Assembly: GCA_033765305.1 (NCBI GenBank)
Contig: JANRID010000071.1
Span: 1 to 50,158 of the forward strand
Direction of reading: 5' to 3'
From: RDXT01 sp033765305
GTDB taxonomy: Bacteria > Bacteroidota > Bacteroidia > J057
Length of the DNA: 50,158 bases
Below the pieces are notes generated by a model. The model worked only from the letters and a program-made list of their open reading frames with translations. It was not told the DNA's origin and ran no database searches. The translations under genes and the position numbers were made by a program. Shown here piece by piece: positions 50,042 through 50,158 of the stretch. Every line of letters begins with the position of its first letter. Within the stretch, counting starts at the first letter, position 1.

Positions 50042-50158
50042 GCTGCAGCCGGGGGGCTGGCAGGGGCAAGGCGGTCCAGCAAGCGAGCGAGGGACGAGCG
50101 AAGCGGCGCAGACCGGCGCGCGCCTGCCAGCGGGGGTCTGGGGGCGGAGCCCCCAGCG
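50042..50158. repeat. GC-rich hairpin region at the window edge
   Basis: No gene is seen. GCTGGCAGG (50056-50064) and CCTGCCAGC (50123-50131) are a perfect nine-base inverted repeat. CTGGGGGC, GGA, GCCCCCAG (50138-50156) is a perfect eight-base hairpin. GAGCGA-type motifs lie between. It may be a terminator, a REP-type element, or the hairpin that often follows a DGR variable region. Confidence 0.7.

Noticed and set aside
1..50158. tRNA or rRNA genes
   Set aside because: No cloverleaf-like segments or rRNA conserved stretches were noticed on either strand by eye. A covariance-model scan would be needed to exclude them fully.

Overview
The window looks like chromosomal DNA of a GC-rich member of the Bacteroidota, probably of the Saprospiria/Lewinella type. 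This rests on Bacteroidota-style promoters upstream of many genes (a -7 box resembling TAnnTTTG, repeatedly 20 bases downstream of a TTG), the lack of obvious Shine-Dalgarno sites, and family content such as DUF5908, DUF4255, EAD11 and Bacteroidota-type contractile injection genes. Assignment below phylum level is inference.

Layout. 1-5064: a heptamer microsatellite, then a five-gene YbhGFSR-like ABC exporter (lipoprotein adaptor, two ATPases, two permeases). 5065-5361: a repeat-rich spacer. 5362-8222: a two-gene conflict-type module, a small EAD11 adaptor and an NB-ARC/TPR STAND protein, which share a short peptide motif at their facing ends. 8274-14420: housekeeping and small genes (HD-domain c-di-AMP phosphodiesterase, QueG, MscL, a secreted protein, an ECF sigma factor with a His-rich membrane protein, a gamma-glutamylcyclotransferase-like protein). 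14424-17073, minus strand: a TerB-like protein and an nSTAND-type ATPase, divergent from the next block.

17342-41563 is the centrepiece: a complete extracellular contractile injection system (eCIS, Afp/PVC/AlgoCIS-like). It encodes the PAAR tip, a DUF4157 putative cargo or leader protein, a three-gene envelope module (secreted protein, lipoprotein with a degenerate GH18-like domain and membrane helices, small membrane protein), the DUF4255 cap, a possible cap adaptor, one sheath, two tubes, DUF5908, a LysM hub protein, the spike, gp25, the Afp11 baseplate protein, a fibre-like protein, Afp12, the tape measure and the AAA+ ATPase. A methyltransferase gene sits on the opposite strand between the last two. 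The envelope module inside an otherwise standard eCIS cluster suggests anchoring to, or passage through, the producer's envelope.

41657-49154: CorA, a lytic transglycosylase, a small protein, a higBA toxin-antitoxin pair in an AT-rich island, leuD-leuB, a family 9 glycosyltransferase and xylose isomerase. 49161-50158: a nested palindrome and repeat block, then a formylglycine-generating-enzyme-fold protein whose C-terminus resembles the variable region of diversity-generating retroelement targets, then a hairpin-rich tail at the window edge.

Long open frames run antisense to many genes. They are treated as by-products of GC-rich codon usage.
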